64,000 nucleotides of DNA from Paenibacillus nanensis (GTDB lineage Bacteria > Bacillota > Bacilli > Paenibacillales > Paenibacillaceae): assembly GCF_003583765.1 (NCBI RefSeq), contig NZ_QXQA01000002.1:434001-498000 (forward strand), written 5' to 3'. Below, in pieces: positions 9,056 through 16,876 of the stretch. Numbering within the stretch: the stretch's first letter is position 1; each line of letters begins with the position of its first letter. Under the pieces are notes generated by a model, which worked only from the letters and a program-made list of their open reading frames with translations, did no database searches and had not been told where the DNA came from. Made by a program: the position numbers and the translations under genes.

Positions 9056-10192
9056 TCAGCCGCTTATCGCTTTGTCAATCGGGAATGCCGCGCCCGACCA
9101 CGCTTTTCGAGCCGTCCATTCCGCTTCTCCCTGCCAAAATTCAGCATCCGGCGAAAGCCCAAGCGGCAAAAATACGGTTGTGCACAGATACAAGCTTCCC
9201 GTTGAGATGTAAGCCTCGCCAATATCCGGCTGACTGCCTGCAAAACCGATTCGCAGCCAGCCTTCATGATCCAAGGTTCCAGGCATTTCAATTTGCCGCT
9301 GGATGACGGCGGTTAACGCGCGGCGCACTTGCGAAGGCGCGATATCCTCCGGCAGCTGCTCCCTTAAAGCCATCAAGGACAGATGCTGAAACGCGCCGAA
9401 GCGATAAGCAAGCGACCGGCCGATCGGCGGATAGGCGCCTTCCGGCGAAATCAGCCGCTCCTGGACGGCAGCATAGCGGACGGCCCGCTTCTGCGCCTTG
9501 ACGCGAAGCTCGGACCAATCCGCGAAAGTGCCGCTAACCGCATCCAGCACTTCAACCAGCATCGGCTGAATGACGAAGCTGTTGTAATAATCCCAATGAA
9601 AATCGGGACCGTCCCCGTAAGCTCCGTCCCCTGCGTACCATTGTTCATGCTGCCGAATCGCGTAATCGACGCGCATCTTATCCCATTGCGCGCCCATTCG
9701 GCTGAGCGCGGCTTCGATCATCGCGCTGAACAGCAGCCAGTTGCTGAAGACGGGGCGGATGCTCCGCGTTGCGCGAAGCGCGTTCATCAGATTTTCCTTC
9801 ACGCGAGGCTCGAGCGGCTCGAACAATTGGGCTGGAGCCCGAAGGATGGCGTTTGCGAGAAAGGCGGCGTCGACGAGCGGCTGTCCGCCCTTTTCAAAAT
9901 TCATGAAGTCAGGCGAGCCGGGATCCGTCGCCGCATCGATTGCGTTTCTCGCAAGTTCGGCGAGCAGATCCCGAATTTCGCCCTCCTTCCCCGTCCTTGG
10001 TCCATGCTCCAGCCATGGCGAGATGCCGGCCAACGTCCGCCCAAGCGCCTCCAAGTACGTATATTCGGAGCGGTCATCCAGCTTCCCTTCGACCGGCATG
10101 GAGGCCCGCAGCCGCCGTTCGGATAAGCAATGAAGCACGGGATAGGCGATGCGAACCATGGTGTCGACCCAGTACGTTCTATCGTTGTTCAC
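9056..10192 (-). CDS. DUF2264 domain-containing protein
   Basis: 378 residues from a GTG start preceded by GGGAGG at a good distance; no signal peptide. The sequence fits the DUF2264 family throughout: 'YWVDTMVRIAYPVLHCLSERRLRASMP' at the N-terminus, 'LEALGRTLAGISPWLE', 'NWLLFSAMIEAAL', and a 'GDGPDFHWDYYNSFVIQPML' core. The family is thought to adopt an alpha/alpha-barrel like heparinase-type and unsaturated-glycuronyl enzymes, but no activity is established. Position between GH43 genes, 34 bp before one and 11 bp after another, makes it part of the oligosaccharide-degrading operon. Family call is firm; function is unknown. Confidence 0.85.
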   Translation of the reverse strand: MNNDRTYWVDTMVRIAYPVLHCLSERRLRASMPVEGKLDDRSEYTYLEALGRTLAGISPWLEHGPRTGKEGEIRDLLAELARNAIDAATDPGSPDFMNFEKGGQPLVDAAFLANAILRAPAQLFEPLEPRVKENLMNALRATRSIRPVFSNWLLFSAMIEAALSRMGAQWDKMRVDYAIRQHEQWYAGDGAYGDGPDFHWDYYNSFVIQPMLVEVLDAVSGTFADWSELRVKAQKRAVRYAAVQERLISPEGAYPPIGRSLAYRFGAFQHLSLMALREQLPEDIAPSQVRRALTAVIQRQIEMPGTLDHEGWLRIGFAGSQPDIGEAYISTGSLYLCTTVFLPLGLSPDAEFWQGEAEWTARKAWSGAAFPIDKAISG

Positions 10193-10203
10193 GGTAAGCC
10201 TCC

Positions 10204-11133
10204 CTAGTAACGCGTCTTGATCCGGTCATATTCTTCCGTCGTAATCGAAAGCACCGTGCCGTGCTTGAATCCATACGGGAAGCTGAAGCTCTCATCCGAG
10301 CGTATGAAACGCCCGCTTTCCAATGAGTCGGATACAAACGGCACATAGCCCTGTCCTTCACCCTCTACGCCGTAGAAATCGAGCATGAGGCACCATTGCC
10401 CGCTGCTCAGTTTAAAAGCGGTCGGCGCTTCGTAGACCCCCTGCTGCAGCTTGGCCATTTCGATATCGAAAGCCTCGACCCTTGTATAGCCGCCGCCGGT
10501 AATCGAGCTGCCCTTCTCCAAAATAATGGTCGCGGGGTTAGCCTCGCTCTTCAGAAAACGGTAGAAATAGCCGTTCTCCTCATAAATGGCGGAATCGATA
10601 ATGCCGCTGTCTTCCTTCCGGCATAGCAGCTGCGGCGGCGTAAAGCTCTCGAAATCCCGGGTCCGCGAATAATAGATGCTTTTGGCGCCGTAACCGTTCG
10701 AGGCATGGGACGAAGACCAGTGAAGGACGTAATCTTCATGCTCCGGATCGTGGATGACATCCGGCGCCCACACGCAGCCGAATTGTTCGCCGCCGAGCTG
10801 CACCAGCCGCTGATCGGACCAGTTTACGAGATCCTCCGACTCCCACAGCGCCAGATGCTTGCTTCCTTCAATGGCGATGTTGTTCCAGCTGCCTTTATAT
10901 TTGGTATGGAAACAATTAGCCAAGCTCAGATCGGTGGAAAAAATATAAAATTTGCCATTGGCAGCCCTTACAATCGTATGGTCGCGAACGCCCTTTTCGC
11001 CCAGCGTGCTTTCAAGCACAGGGTTCCCGCTGTTCACCTGCTCCCAATGGAATCCGTCGGTGCTCAGCCCAAAATAAACTTGCTCGCCGTCAGGCGTCCT
11101 TTTCTCCTTAAAATGAACGAATAAATAGGCCAT
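10204..11133 (-). CDS. Single-propeller GH43-like glycoside hydrolase
   Basis: 309 residues starting at 'MAYLFVHF'. A start ten codons upstream is possible, but the GGGGAGGA site lies immediately before this ATG and the preceding gene's TGA ends one base away, so translation is probably coupled. It corresponds to the N-terminal half of the 604-residue GH43 protein. Candidate catalytic residues are D51 (GVRD), D180 (GIID) and E235 (VYEAP), so the triad looks present although the motifs around D51 (RDH instead of RDP) and E235 (YEAP instead of VEGP) deviate from its two paralogs. No signal peptide. Substrate is unknown; pentose-containing oligosaccharides are likely by family and context. Confidence 0.8.
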   Translation of the reverse strand: MAYLFVHFKEKRTPDGEQVYFGLSTDGFHWEQVNSGNPVLESTLGEKGVRDHTIVRAANGKFYIFSTDLSLANCFHTKYKGSWNNIAIEGSKHLALWESEDLVNWSDQRLVQLGGEQFGCVWAPDVIHDPEHEDYVLHWSSSHASNGYGAKSIYYSRTRDFESFTPPQLLCRKEDSGIIDSAIYEENGYFYRFLKSEANPATIILEKGSSITGGGYTRVEAFDIEMAKLQQGVYEAPTAFKLSSGQWCLMLDFYGVEGEGQGYVPFVSDSLESGRFIRSDESFSFPYGFKHGTVLSITTEEYDRIKTRY

Positions 11134-11134
11134 C

Positions 11135-12115
11135 TCATCCTCCCCATTTCGCCCAAATCGCATCGTATTCGCCTTTGAATAGCGGCAATATTGTGCCGTG
11201 GCGTTTCTTCAACCGGCCGAACGCATACTCCTCCGGCTTCAGCCTGCGCCAGCTTGCTCCCGTCGGATCGCCGATGTCCGTCGTAACGATCGGCAAGTAC
11301 CCGCCATCGCTCGCATATTGGTCGACGAGAAGGCCCCACTTCTCCTCGCCGTTGAACTTAAAAAACTCCGGACCTTCTACATCCTTGCCTGTCAGCCGCA
11401 GCCCTAACGAATCGAGCGTTGAAACCGTTTTCCATTCTTTGAGCAGATGGTCGCTTGCTTCGATGGTGATGTGGCCGTCGCCGGAAGCGCGGTAATACTT
11501 GCCGCCAGCCTTGATGATGGTCGTATCGATGATCGTGTTATGCTCGCCTCGGGTAATATAAAGCTCGGCCTCCGTAAAGCTGCGGAAATCGCTGGTTTTG
11601 CTGCAATAGATATATAAGCCTCTTCCGCTGCCGTCTGCCGTCTCCAAGCTTGATGCCCAATATACAAGATAGTCGCCGGCTTCATCGTCATAGATCGCCT
11701 CCGGCGCCCAAGCGCAGCCCGCTTCTTCCGGGGCTACTTCCGCCAGCCATGGCTCCGACCAATTCACCAAATCCGCCGACTCCCAAATAATAAGCGAGCG
11801 GCTTCCTGTTACCGTTGCTTGTGCGTCCCTCCAGCCGCCGCGGCGGCAGATGCTAAGATCGGTCGCCATCAAATAGAAGCGGCTCCCGTCCTGGCTTCGA
11901 AGCAAATAGGGATCCCGCGCCCCGCGTTCCCCTACGGTGGACCTTAAAACCGGTTGACTGTGATTGAGGTCTTGCCAATGCAGCCCGTCCCGGCTCAAAG
12001 CGAAATAGATCTGTTCCCCGTCTTCCTGTTCGCCGATAAAATGGGCAAACAGATATCCGTACAGGGAATCGGAATTGCCCGTTACCCCGAAATACGGAGC
12101 TCCTTCCTCGTTCAC
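11135..12115 (-). CDS. Single-propeller GH43-like glycoside hydrolase
   Basis: 326 residues from a GTG at 12115 that follows the purine-rich site AGGAGAGAGGGG by seven bases. An ATG at 12157 exists in frame, but it sits inside the terminator stem of the preceding gene and lacks a ribosome site, so it is rejected. The protein is closely related to the N-terminal half of the 604-residue protein ('GYLFAHFIGEQEDGEQIYFALS'). Putative catalytic residues are D68 (ARDP), D197 (IIDTTI) and E247 (VEGPEF). Cytoplasmic. It is the first enzyme gene after the solute-binding protein gene, fitting intracellular trimming of the imported sugar. Confidence 0.8.
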   Translation of the reverse strand: MNEEGAPYFGVTGNSDSLYGYLFAHFIGEQEDGEQIYFALSRDGLHWQDLNHSQPVLRSTVGERGARDPYLLRSQDGSRFYLMATDLSICRRGGWRDAQATVTGSRSLIIWESADLVNWSEPWLAEVAPEEAGCAWAPEAIYDDEAGDYLVYWASSLETADGSGRGLYIYCSKTSDFRSFTEAELYITRGEHNTIIDTTIIKAGGKYYRASGDGHITIEASDHLLKEWKTVSTLDSLGLRLTGKDVEGPEFFKFNGEEKWGLLVDQYASDGGYLPIVTTDIGDPTGASWRRLKPEEYAFGRLKKRHGTILPLFKGEYDAIWAKWGG

Positions 12116-12146
12116 CGCATAACCCCTCTCTCCTGATAGGCTTTCG

Positions 12147-12188
12147 AAAAAAAGCATGTGAATTCAAAAAATCGAACCCACATGCTTT
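12147..12188 (-). terminator. Intra-operon terminator after the solute-binding protein gene
   Basis: On the minus strand AAAGCATGTG and CACATGCTTT pair around an 18-base loop, followed by a T-run. It lies between the solute-binding protein gene and the first GH43 gene, and would make the transporter part of the transcript more abundant than the enzyme part. Confidence 0.75.
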
Positions 12189-12203
12189 ACCTTCTATCTC
12201 CTG

Positions 12204-13781
12204 TTATTGAATTCCTTTTTCCTGGAGGTAATTTAACCATTGCTGTTTGTATGACTCTTGAATCTTTTCAAGGCCCGCTTGGTTCGCTTTCTCCATAAAG
12301 GTTTGGAGTCCGCCTTCCACATCGTCGACCTGACCTGCCATAAGCGGGAACAGATATTGCTTCATCACCTGCTCCAGAGCGGCTCTCTCCGCCTGATAAG
12401 TCGTGTAATCCTCGGCAAACCCCGTATAAATATCCGGAACCTGGATTTTATCCAGCTCGTCGAAGATCGCTTGAATGCCGTCGTAGCTTTCTTCAAAAAT
12501 CATAAACGAAGGGTTTCTCCACGCCCAGCTGTTGCTCGCTTCGCGTACGAAGCCGTTCGTCGTGTTATCTCCGACCGGTTTATAGTAGCCGTTTTCCACG
12601 GTATAGTTCGTGCCTTCGAATCCGTACGAAGCCAGCTGGTTATAACGCTTGTCGGTCACCAATTTTTCATAGAACGCAAGAGCCCGTTCCGCTTTTTTGC
12701 TGTTTTTCGGAATCGCGAACCCGTTATGAATCGGATGAACCGGCGTCGCGTAGCCGTTCGTAAGACCAAAAGGATGATAGCCGAGCTCCCAGTCCGGATG
12801 GAGCGTTTTCATTTGGTTCAGCATGCTGTTGAAGCGCGTCGGATTGTCCGAGAACAATGCGGCGGCTTTTCCGTTAATGATTTTATCCTGGTTGCTTTCC
12901 GTTTCATTCAGCTCGTTTTTGGAGAAATATCCGTTGTCGGCCCAGCTTTTGAACCGTTTGAGATCTTCAAGATGCTCCGCGGAGCCCCAATAGTTCACCA
13001 TATTCGACGGGTCTTTGTACGGGGCGAGCAGTCCGTAAGGAAGCGCTCCGACATTTTGACGATAGAAGTCCAGAAGAGCGTCCTCAAGCGTTGCATCCAC
13101 CGCCGCGCCTACCGCAACCGGCTGCATATCCGGTTCATTGGCTTTAATGCCCGCCAAATAAGCCTCGAACGTATCCATGTCCACCGGTTTCGGCAGATTG
13201 TATTTCGCGCGCAGATCCTCGCGCCAGACGAAGCCGCCCGTTACGTATTCTTTGTACGTAGAAGGAACGGTGTAAATGCTGCCGTCGATTTTGACAGCTT
13301 CCCACATCTCTTGCGGGACGAAGCTCTGCAAGGCCGGAGCCGCCTTCGGCAGCAGCTCGTCCAGAGCGAGGAATGCGCCGTTCTTCGCGTACTGCTGATA
13401 TTGCGTCCATTCCGCCGTGTAGATCAGATCAACATCTTGCCCCGTGGAAAGCAGCAGCTTGTACTTTTGATCCCAGTCCGTCCAAGTCGTGTAGTTAAAT
13501 TTCACCGTGGCGTTCAAATCCTCGAGCAGCCACTCGTTGATCTGCGCTTCGACCTTCGGCATGTCTTTCGGCGCGTTTCCGAGCATGTACAGCTGCAATT
13601 CCACTCGCTTGGAGGTATCGATGCCCGTAGTTCCTTCCGATGATTGGCCATCCGCCGGGGATGCCGAAGGAGATGGACTTGCCTCGTTATTGCCTCCGTT
13701 GCCGCTGCATGCCGCGAGGAGCGACAAGGCGAGCACGAGTGAGAGAACGAGCGCCCAAGCTTTTTTCTGTATTCCTGCCAT
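12204..13781 (-). CDS. Extracellular solute-binding lipoprotein of a sugar ABC transporter (LplA/YtcQ type)
   Basis: 525 residues with a lipoprotein signal: hydrophobic core, then lipobox LLAAC with Cys25, then a Ser/Gly/Asn-rich linker. The size and features such as 'DVDLIYTAEWTQYQQYAKNGAFLALDELL' are those of the large family-1 binding proteins that work with LplB/LplC permeases on oligosaccharides. GGGAGG is placed six bases before the ATG. It follows both permease genes, an order common in Paenibacillus. As usual for this class there is no ATPase gene nearby; a shared MsmX-like ATPase would energise the transporter. The ligand is probably the oligosaccharide handled by the downstream GH43 enzymes (inference). 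Confidence 0.92.
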   Translation of the reverse strand: MAGIQKKAWALVLSLVLALSLLAACSGNGGNNEASPSPSASPADGQSSEGTTGIDTSKRVELQLYMLGNAPKDMPKVEAQINEWLLEDLNATVKFNYTTWTDWDQKYKLLLSTGQDVDLIYTAEWTQYQQYAKNGAFLALDELLPKAAPALQSFVPQEMWEAVKIDGSIYTVPSTYKEYVTGGFVWREDLRAKYNLPKPVDMDTFEAYLAGIKANEPDMQPVAVGAAVDATLEDALLDFYRQNVGALPYGLLAPYKDPSNMVNYWGSAEHLEDLKRFKSWADNGYFSKNELNETESNQDKIINGKAAALFSDNPTRFNSMLNQMKTLHPDWELGYHPFGLTNGYATPVHPIHNGFAIPKNSKKAERALAFYEKLVTDKRYNQLASYGFEGTNYTVENGYYKPVGDNTTNGFVREASNSWAWRNPSFMIFEESYDGIQAIFDELDKIQVPDIYTGFAEDYTTYQAERAALEQVMKQYLFPLMAGQVDDVEGGLQTFMEKANQAGLEKIQESYKQQWLNYLQEKGIQ

Positions 13782-13842
13782 GTGAATCCTCCCTTTACGT
13801 ATTTATTGTATATGTTAGCCGGCCATCCGAGAATAGCCGGTT

Positions 13843-14736
13843 CTAACCTTTGACGGCGCCAATCGTCAGTCCTTTGACGAAGTAACGCTGGATGAACGGA
13901 TAGAGGAACAGAATCGGTCCCGTTACAACGACGGCCATCGCCATCTTCATCGACTCCGACGGCACCGGTCCCGACAGCACAACGCCGGCGCCTGCTCCAA
14001 TGCTGTTTAAGAAGTTCGTTGTGTTAATGATGTTGTACAGATAGAACTGGAGCTGGTATTTGGCCGCGTCATTGATGAACAAGGCGGAGTGGAACCAGTC
14101 GTTCCAGTAGTGCAGCGCCAGAAAAAGTCCTACCGTAGCGAGGCCCGGCACAGCCAGCGGCATAACGATCCGGTAATAAATGACGAAATCGTTGGCGCCG
14201 TCGATCTTGGCCGATTCGACAACCTCGTCGGGCACGGCGGAGTTAATGAAGCTTCTCATCAAAATGATAAGGAAAGGCGTCATTAACGAAGGCCAGATTA
14301 ACGCGCTCATCGAATTTTCGAAATTCAGATAGTTGGTGATCAGCATATAGTAGGGAACCAGTCCGCCGCCGAAGAGCGTCGTAAAATAAATGAAGAACGA
14401 AAAGAAGTTTCTGTACTTAAAATCCTTCCTTTGCAGCACGTAGCCGGCCATTGTCATCAGCAGCAGTCCGAGCAGCGTCCCGACAACCGTAACGAAGATC
14501 GTTACGCCATAGGCTCTAATCACATCGTCCGGAATAAGGAAAATCAGCTTATACGCATCGAATGAAAAATCGCTTGGGATGATATTGTAGCCCTCTCTAA
14601 TAATAGCCTCGTTGCTTGTAAGCGAAGCGGAAATAATAAGCAGGAACGGCAAGAGGCAGAGTATGCTTCCTGCAAGTACAACCGTATAAGCCAGCAGCCG
14701 GAACCATTTTGTCGAACTGTCTTCCTTGATTTTCAA
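13843..14736 (-). CDS. Carbohydrate ABC transporter permease, LplC/YtcP type
   Basis: 297-residue inner-membrane permease with six predicted membrane segments. The cytoplasmic EAA loop 'ESAKIDGANDFVIYYRIVMPLA' (about residues 185-210) contacts the ATPase. The C-terminus 'YFVKGLTIGAVKG' is diagnostic of the LplC/YtcP branch. The start codon appears to be TTG; GGGAGG is too close to it, but an AAGGGGG stretch 8 bases away could serve. It lies 15 bases after the first permease gene. It forms the pore with the LplB-type partner and receives sugar from the lipoprotein encoded next. Confidence 0.92.
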   Translation of the reverse strand: MKIKEDSSTKWFRLLAYTVVLAGSILCLLPFLLIISASLTSNEAIIREGYNIIPSDFSFDAYKLIFLIPDDVIRAYGVTIFVTVVGTLLGLLLMTMAGYVLQRKDFKYRNFFSFFIYFTTLFGGGLVPYYMLITNYLNFENSMSALIWPSLMTPFLIILMRSFINSAVPDEVVESAKIDGANDFVIYYRIVMPLAVPGLATVGLFLALHYWNDWFHSALFINDAAKYQLQFYLYNIINTTNFLNSIGAGAGVVLSGPVPSESMKMAMAVVVTGPILFLYPFIQRYFVKGLTIGAVKG

Positions 14737-14751
14737 TCCTCCCGCCCCCTT

Positions 14752-15678
14752 CTAGAACAGCGCGTACTCTTTATTGATTTTTTTAATGATCGTATTGACG
14801 ACCATAATCAGCACAAATCCGAAGATCGATTGGTAAACCCCTGCCGCGGTAGCCATCCCCATATCAAAGGTCACGCGCAGCGAACGGTAGACGTACGTAT
14901 CCAAAATATCCGTCGTGCTGAACAGGAGTCCGTTATTGCCCACCATTTGGTAGAACAAATCGAACTGGCCTTTCAGAATGCCTCCCAGCGCGAACAACAG
15001 TAGAATGACAAACGTGTTTTTCAGCATCGGAACCGTTATATACCAAGCCCGCTGGAAAATATTTGCCCCGTCGATTTTGGCCGCTTCGTAATATTCGTCG
15101 CTGATCCCCGTAATCGTCGCCAAATAAATGACCATGCTGTAACCGAAGTTCTTCCATAAAAAGAAAATGATAATAAGGAAGATCCAAGCGGTCGGCTTCG
15201 AATAAAGATCGACCGGTTCAGCGCCGAGTCTCTCCAGCACGGTGTTCAGCACGCCTTGGTCGTAGTTGAACAAGTTGAACACAATGACGCTCAAAATTAC
15301 GAAGGAAACGAAGTACGGAAGAAACAATACCGATTGCGTTATTTTTTTGAACCACTTCCCTTTAATCTCACTTAGCAGCACGGCGACTGAAATGGATAAG
15401 AAGTTTACGAGAACGATAAACGCAATGTTGTACCCGATCGTATTCAGCGTCAGTTCTAGCAGCTTGCCGGACTTCCATAGAAACTCGAAATTTTTGAGCC
15501 CTACAAAATCCATCTGAAATAGATTCGACGAATGGAAGTCAAACTGGACGAACGCATAATAGATGCCGATCATCGGAAAATAATTGTTGATTAAAAAGTA
15601 CAGCAATGTCGGAAGCAGCATGAGGAATAAAATTCGATTTTTGCTAAGCTCATGCAGCAGCCCTTTCTTCTTTCGCAT
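14752..15678 (-). CDS. Carbohydrate ABC transporter permease, LplB type
   Basis: 308 residues from the ATG at 15678, which has GGAAGGAG eight bases upstream; a longer frame to 15768 lacks a ribosome site. It has six membrane segments, an N-terminal 'KNRILFLMLLPTLLYFLINNYFPMIGIYYAF' typical of LplB, and the EAA loop 'EAAKIDGANIFQRAWYITVPML'. It is the first gene of the operon, with a cluster of GTTCAC half-sites 60-120 bases upstream. It pairs with the LplC-type permease for import of an oligosaccharide. Confidence 0.92.
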   Translation of the reverse strand: MRKKKGLLHELSKNRILFLMLLPTLLYFLINNYFPMIGIYYAFVQFDFHSSNLFQMDFVGLKNFEFLWKSGKLLELTLNTIGYNIAFIVLVNFLSISVAVLLSEIKGKWFKKITQSVLFLPYFVSFVILSVIVFNLFNYDQGVLNTVLERLGAEPVDLYSKPTAWIFLIIIFFLWKNFGYSMVIYLATITGISDEYYEAAKIDGANIFQRAWYITVPMLKNTFVILLLFALGGILKGQFDLFYQMVGNNGLLFSTTDILDTYVYRSLRVTFDMGMATAAGVYQSIFGFVLIMVVNTIIKKINKEYALF

Positions 15679-15739
15679 GGTTGCGGCTCCTTCCTTGTCA
15701 TCGGTCATTCGGGATGATTCCAACTTTAGGGGAACGACC

Positions 15740-15800
15740 GTGAACAAAAAAGTGAAAATCCGGTTCACTCGTGAACATTAGAGGCATTCGGACAGTGAAC
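15740..15800. promoter_or_regulatory. Cluster of four GTTCAC/GTGAAC half-sites upstream of the sugar ABC operon
   Basis: The hexamer GTGAAC occurs at 15740, 15771 and 15795, and inverted as GTTCAC at 15763. The middle pair forms the palindrome GTTCAC-TC-GTGAAC. This is the only intergenic space before the permease-first operon, next to an AraC-type gene, so it is a likely operator region. No convincing -35/-10 pair could be fixed. Confidence 0.5.
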
Positions 15801-15871
15801 GAAACTGACATTTTTGAATTTCCGTGCTATTTTCGCTGATTTGAATAGATGGAGACTGGCATTTTGCGCAT

Positions 15872-15918
15872 AAAAAAAACGGCAGCCACGGATCATAAAT
15901 CGTTATCCGTAACTGCCG
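15872..15918 (-). terminator. Terminator of the AraC regulator gene
   Basis: On the minus strand a stem with outer arm CGGCAG/CTGCCG and inner arm ACGGAT/ATCCGT is followed by eight T. The left arm overlaps the last codons of the regulator gene. Confidence 0.85.
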
Positions 15919-16745
15919 ATCTTCCGATAATATTTGGGCGCGTTGCCTGTTACCGACTTGAACACCCGGCCGAAATGCGTCACGCTCCCGAAGCCTACCT
16001 TTCTGGCAATCAAATTCACCTTCATGGCAGAGCCCCTCAGGAGCTTTATCGCCTCCTTGATCCTGACGCTGTTCACGTACTCCACAAACGTGAAGCCCGT
16101 CACCTCCTTGAACGATCGGCTCAAATGGTAGGGACTGATATAAAACCTGTCCGCCAGCGAATGAAGGGACAAATCCTCCATGTAATGCTCGTTAATAAAG
16201 CGGACAATCTCCGATATTCTATCGTGCATCGGAGTCAGCGAGGCCTGAGGCTCCATAGGACTCAGCTTAACGTGCCGGCAGCAAATAATGAGAAGCTGCA
16301 CAGCCAGCGTCTGCGCGAACAGCTCGAAGCCCGGGCCTTGCTCCAGCATTTCCTCCAAAATGGCTCGAGCGACCGACTCGATCGACAACCGGTCGCGCAA
16401 CGAAGCGTTCACGACCACATAATCCCGTTCGAATAAAGGCTTCAAAGCTTCCTTATGGGAGTCATCCGCCGAAAAAAGCTGCTCATGCATATTGATGATG
16501 AGCCGCTCGTGCTTCGGCTGCTTGGCGTTGGTCGTGCGATGAAGAACATTGGGCGCGATGATGACGACTTCGCCTTCGTTGATGGATAGGGTCGTGTCCC
16601 GAATAAAAAATTCTCTCTTGCCGGACATCAAATAATAAATTTCGTACGTGCTGTGGAAGTGGCTGGCCGGCATATGGTGACTGTCCGCCTTCCGGCGGGA
16701 TACCCGGAAGGTTCCCGTCTCGTTTCCATAATAATGATCTGTCAA
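15903..16745 (-). CDS. AraC-family transcriptional regulator with cupin sensor
   Basis: 280 residues if translation starts at the TTG at 16745, which follows AAGGAGAG by nine bases. The frame stays open further upstream but has no other site, and an ATG four bases before is out of frame and stops at once. The N-terminal ~150 residues form a cupin-like effector domain ('HFHSTYEIYYLMSGKREFFI', 'GEVVIIAPNVLHRT'). The C-terminal ~100 residues form the double helix-turn-helix ('LHSLADRFYISPYHLSRSFKEVTG', 'ARKVGFGSVTHFGRVFKSVTG'). It lies between the divergent GH105 gene and the GH43/ABC operon, so it very likely activates one or both in response to a pectin- or arabinogalactan-derived sugar (inference). 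Confidence 0.88.
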   Translation of the reverse strand: MTDHYYGNETGTFRVSRRKADSHHMPASHFHSTYEIYYLMSGKREFFIRDTTLSINEGEVVIIAPNVLHRTTNAKQPKHERLIINMHEQLFSADDSHKEALKPLFERDYVVVNASLRDRLSIESVARAILEEMLEQGPGFELFAQTLAVQLLIICCRHVKLSPMEPQASLTPMHDRISEIVRFINEHYMEDLSLHSLADRFYISPYHLSRSFKEVTGFTFVEYVNSVRIKEAIKLLRGSAMKVNLIARKVGFGSVTHFGRVFKSVTGNAPKYYRKIGSYG

Positions 16746-16876
16746 TCCATTCCGCTCTCCTTCCCTAATAAGACCATTATAGCGCAAAAAATAAGAAGAA
16801 TACGAGGAAATCAGCAAAACATGCACATTTTCGAATGCTAGAATAAGGGTATAAACGTAAGGGAGGAACACGATCC
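16746..16876. promoter_or_regulatory. Divergent promoter region between AraC and GH105 genes
   Basis: A perfect TATAAT reads leftward at 16776-16781, about 30 bases before the AraC TTG start, without a clear -35. Rightward, TAGAAT and TATAAA hexamers near 16848-16856 lie before the GGGAGGA of the GH105 gene, also without a good -35, as expected of activator-dependent promoters. Confidence 0.4.

Noticed and set aside
12258-13643. 461-codon plus-strand open frame
   Set aside because: It is antisense to the solute-binding lipoprotein gene, has no ribosome site, and its Arg/His/Val-rich composition is typical of a shadow frame in GC-rich DNA.
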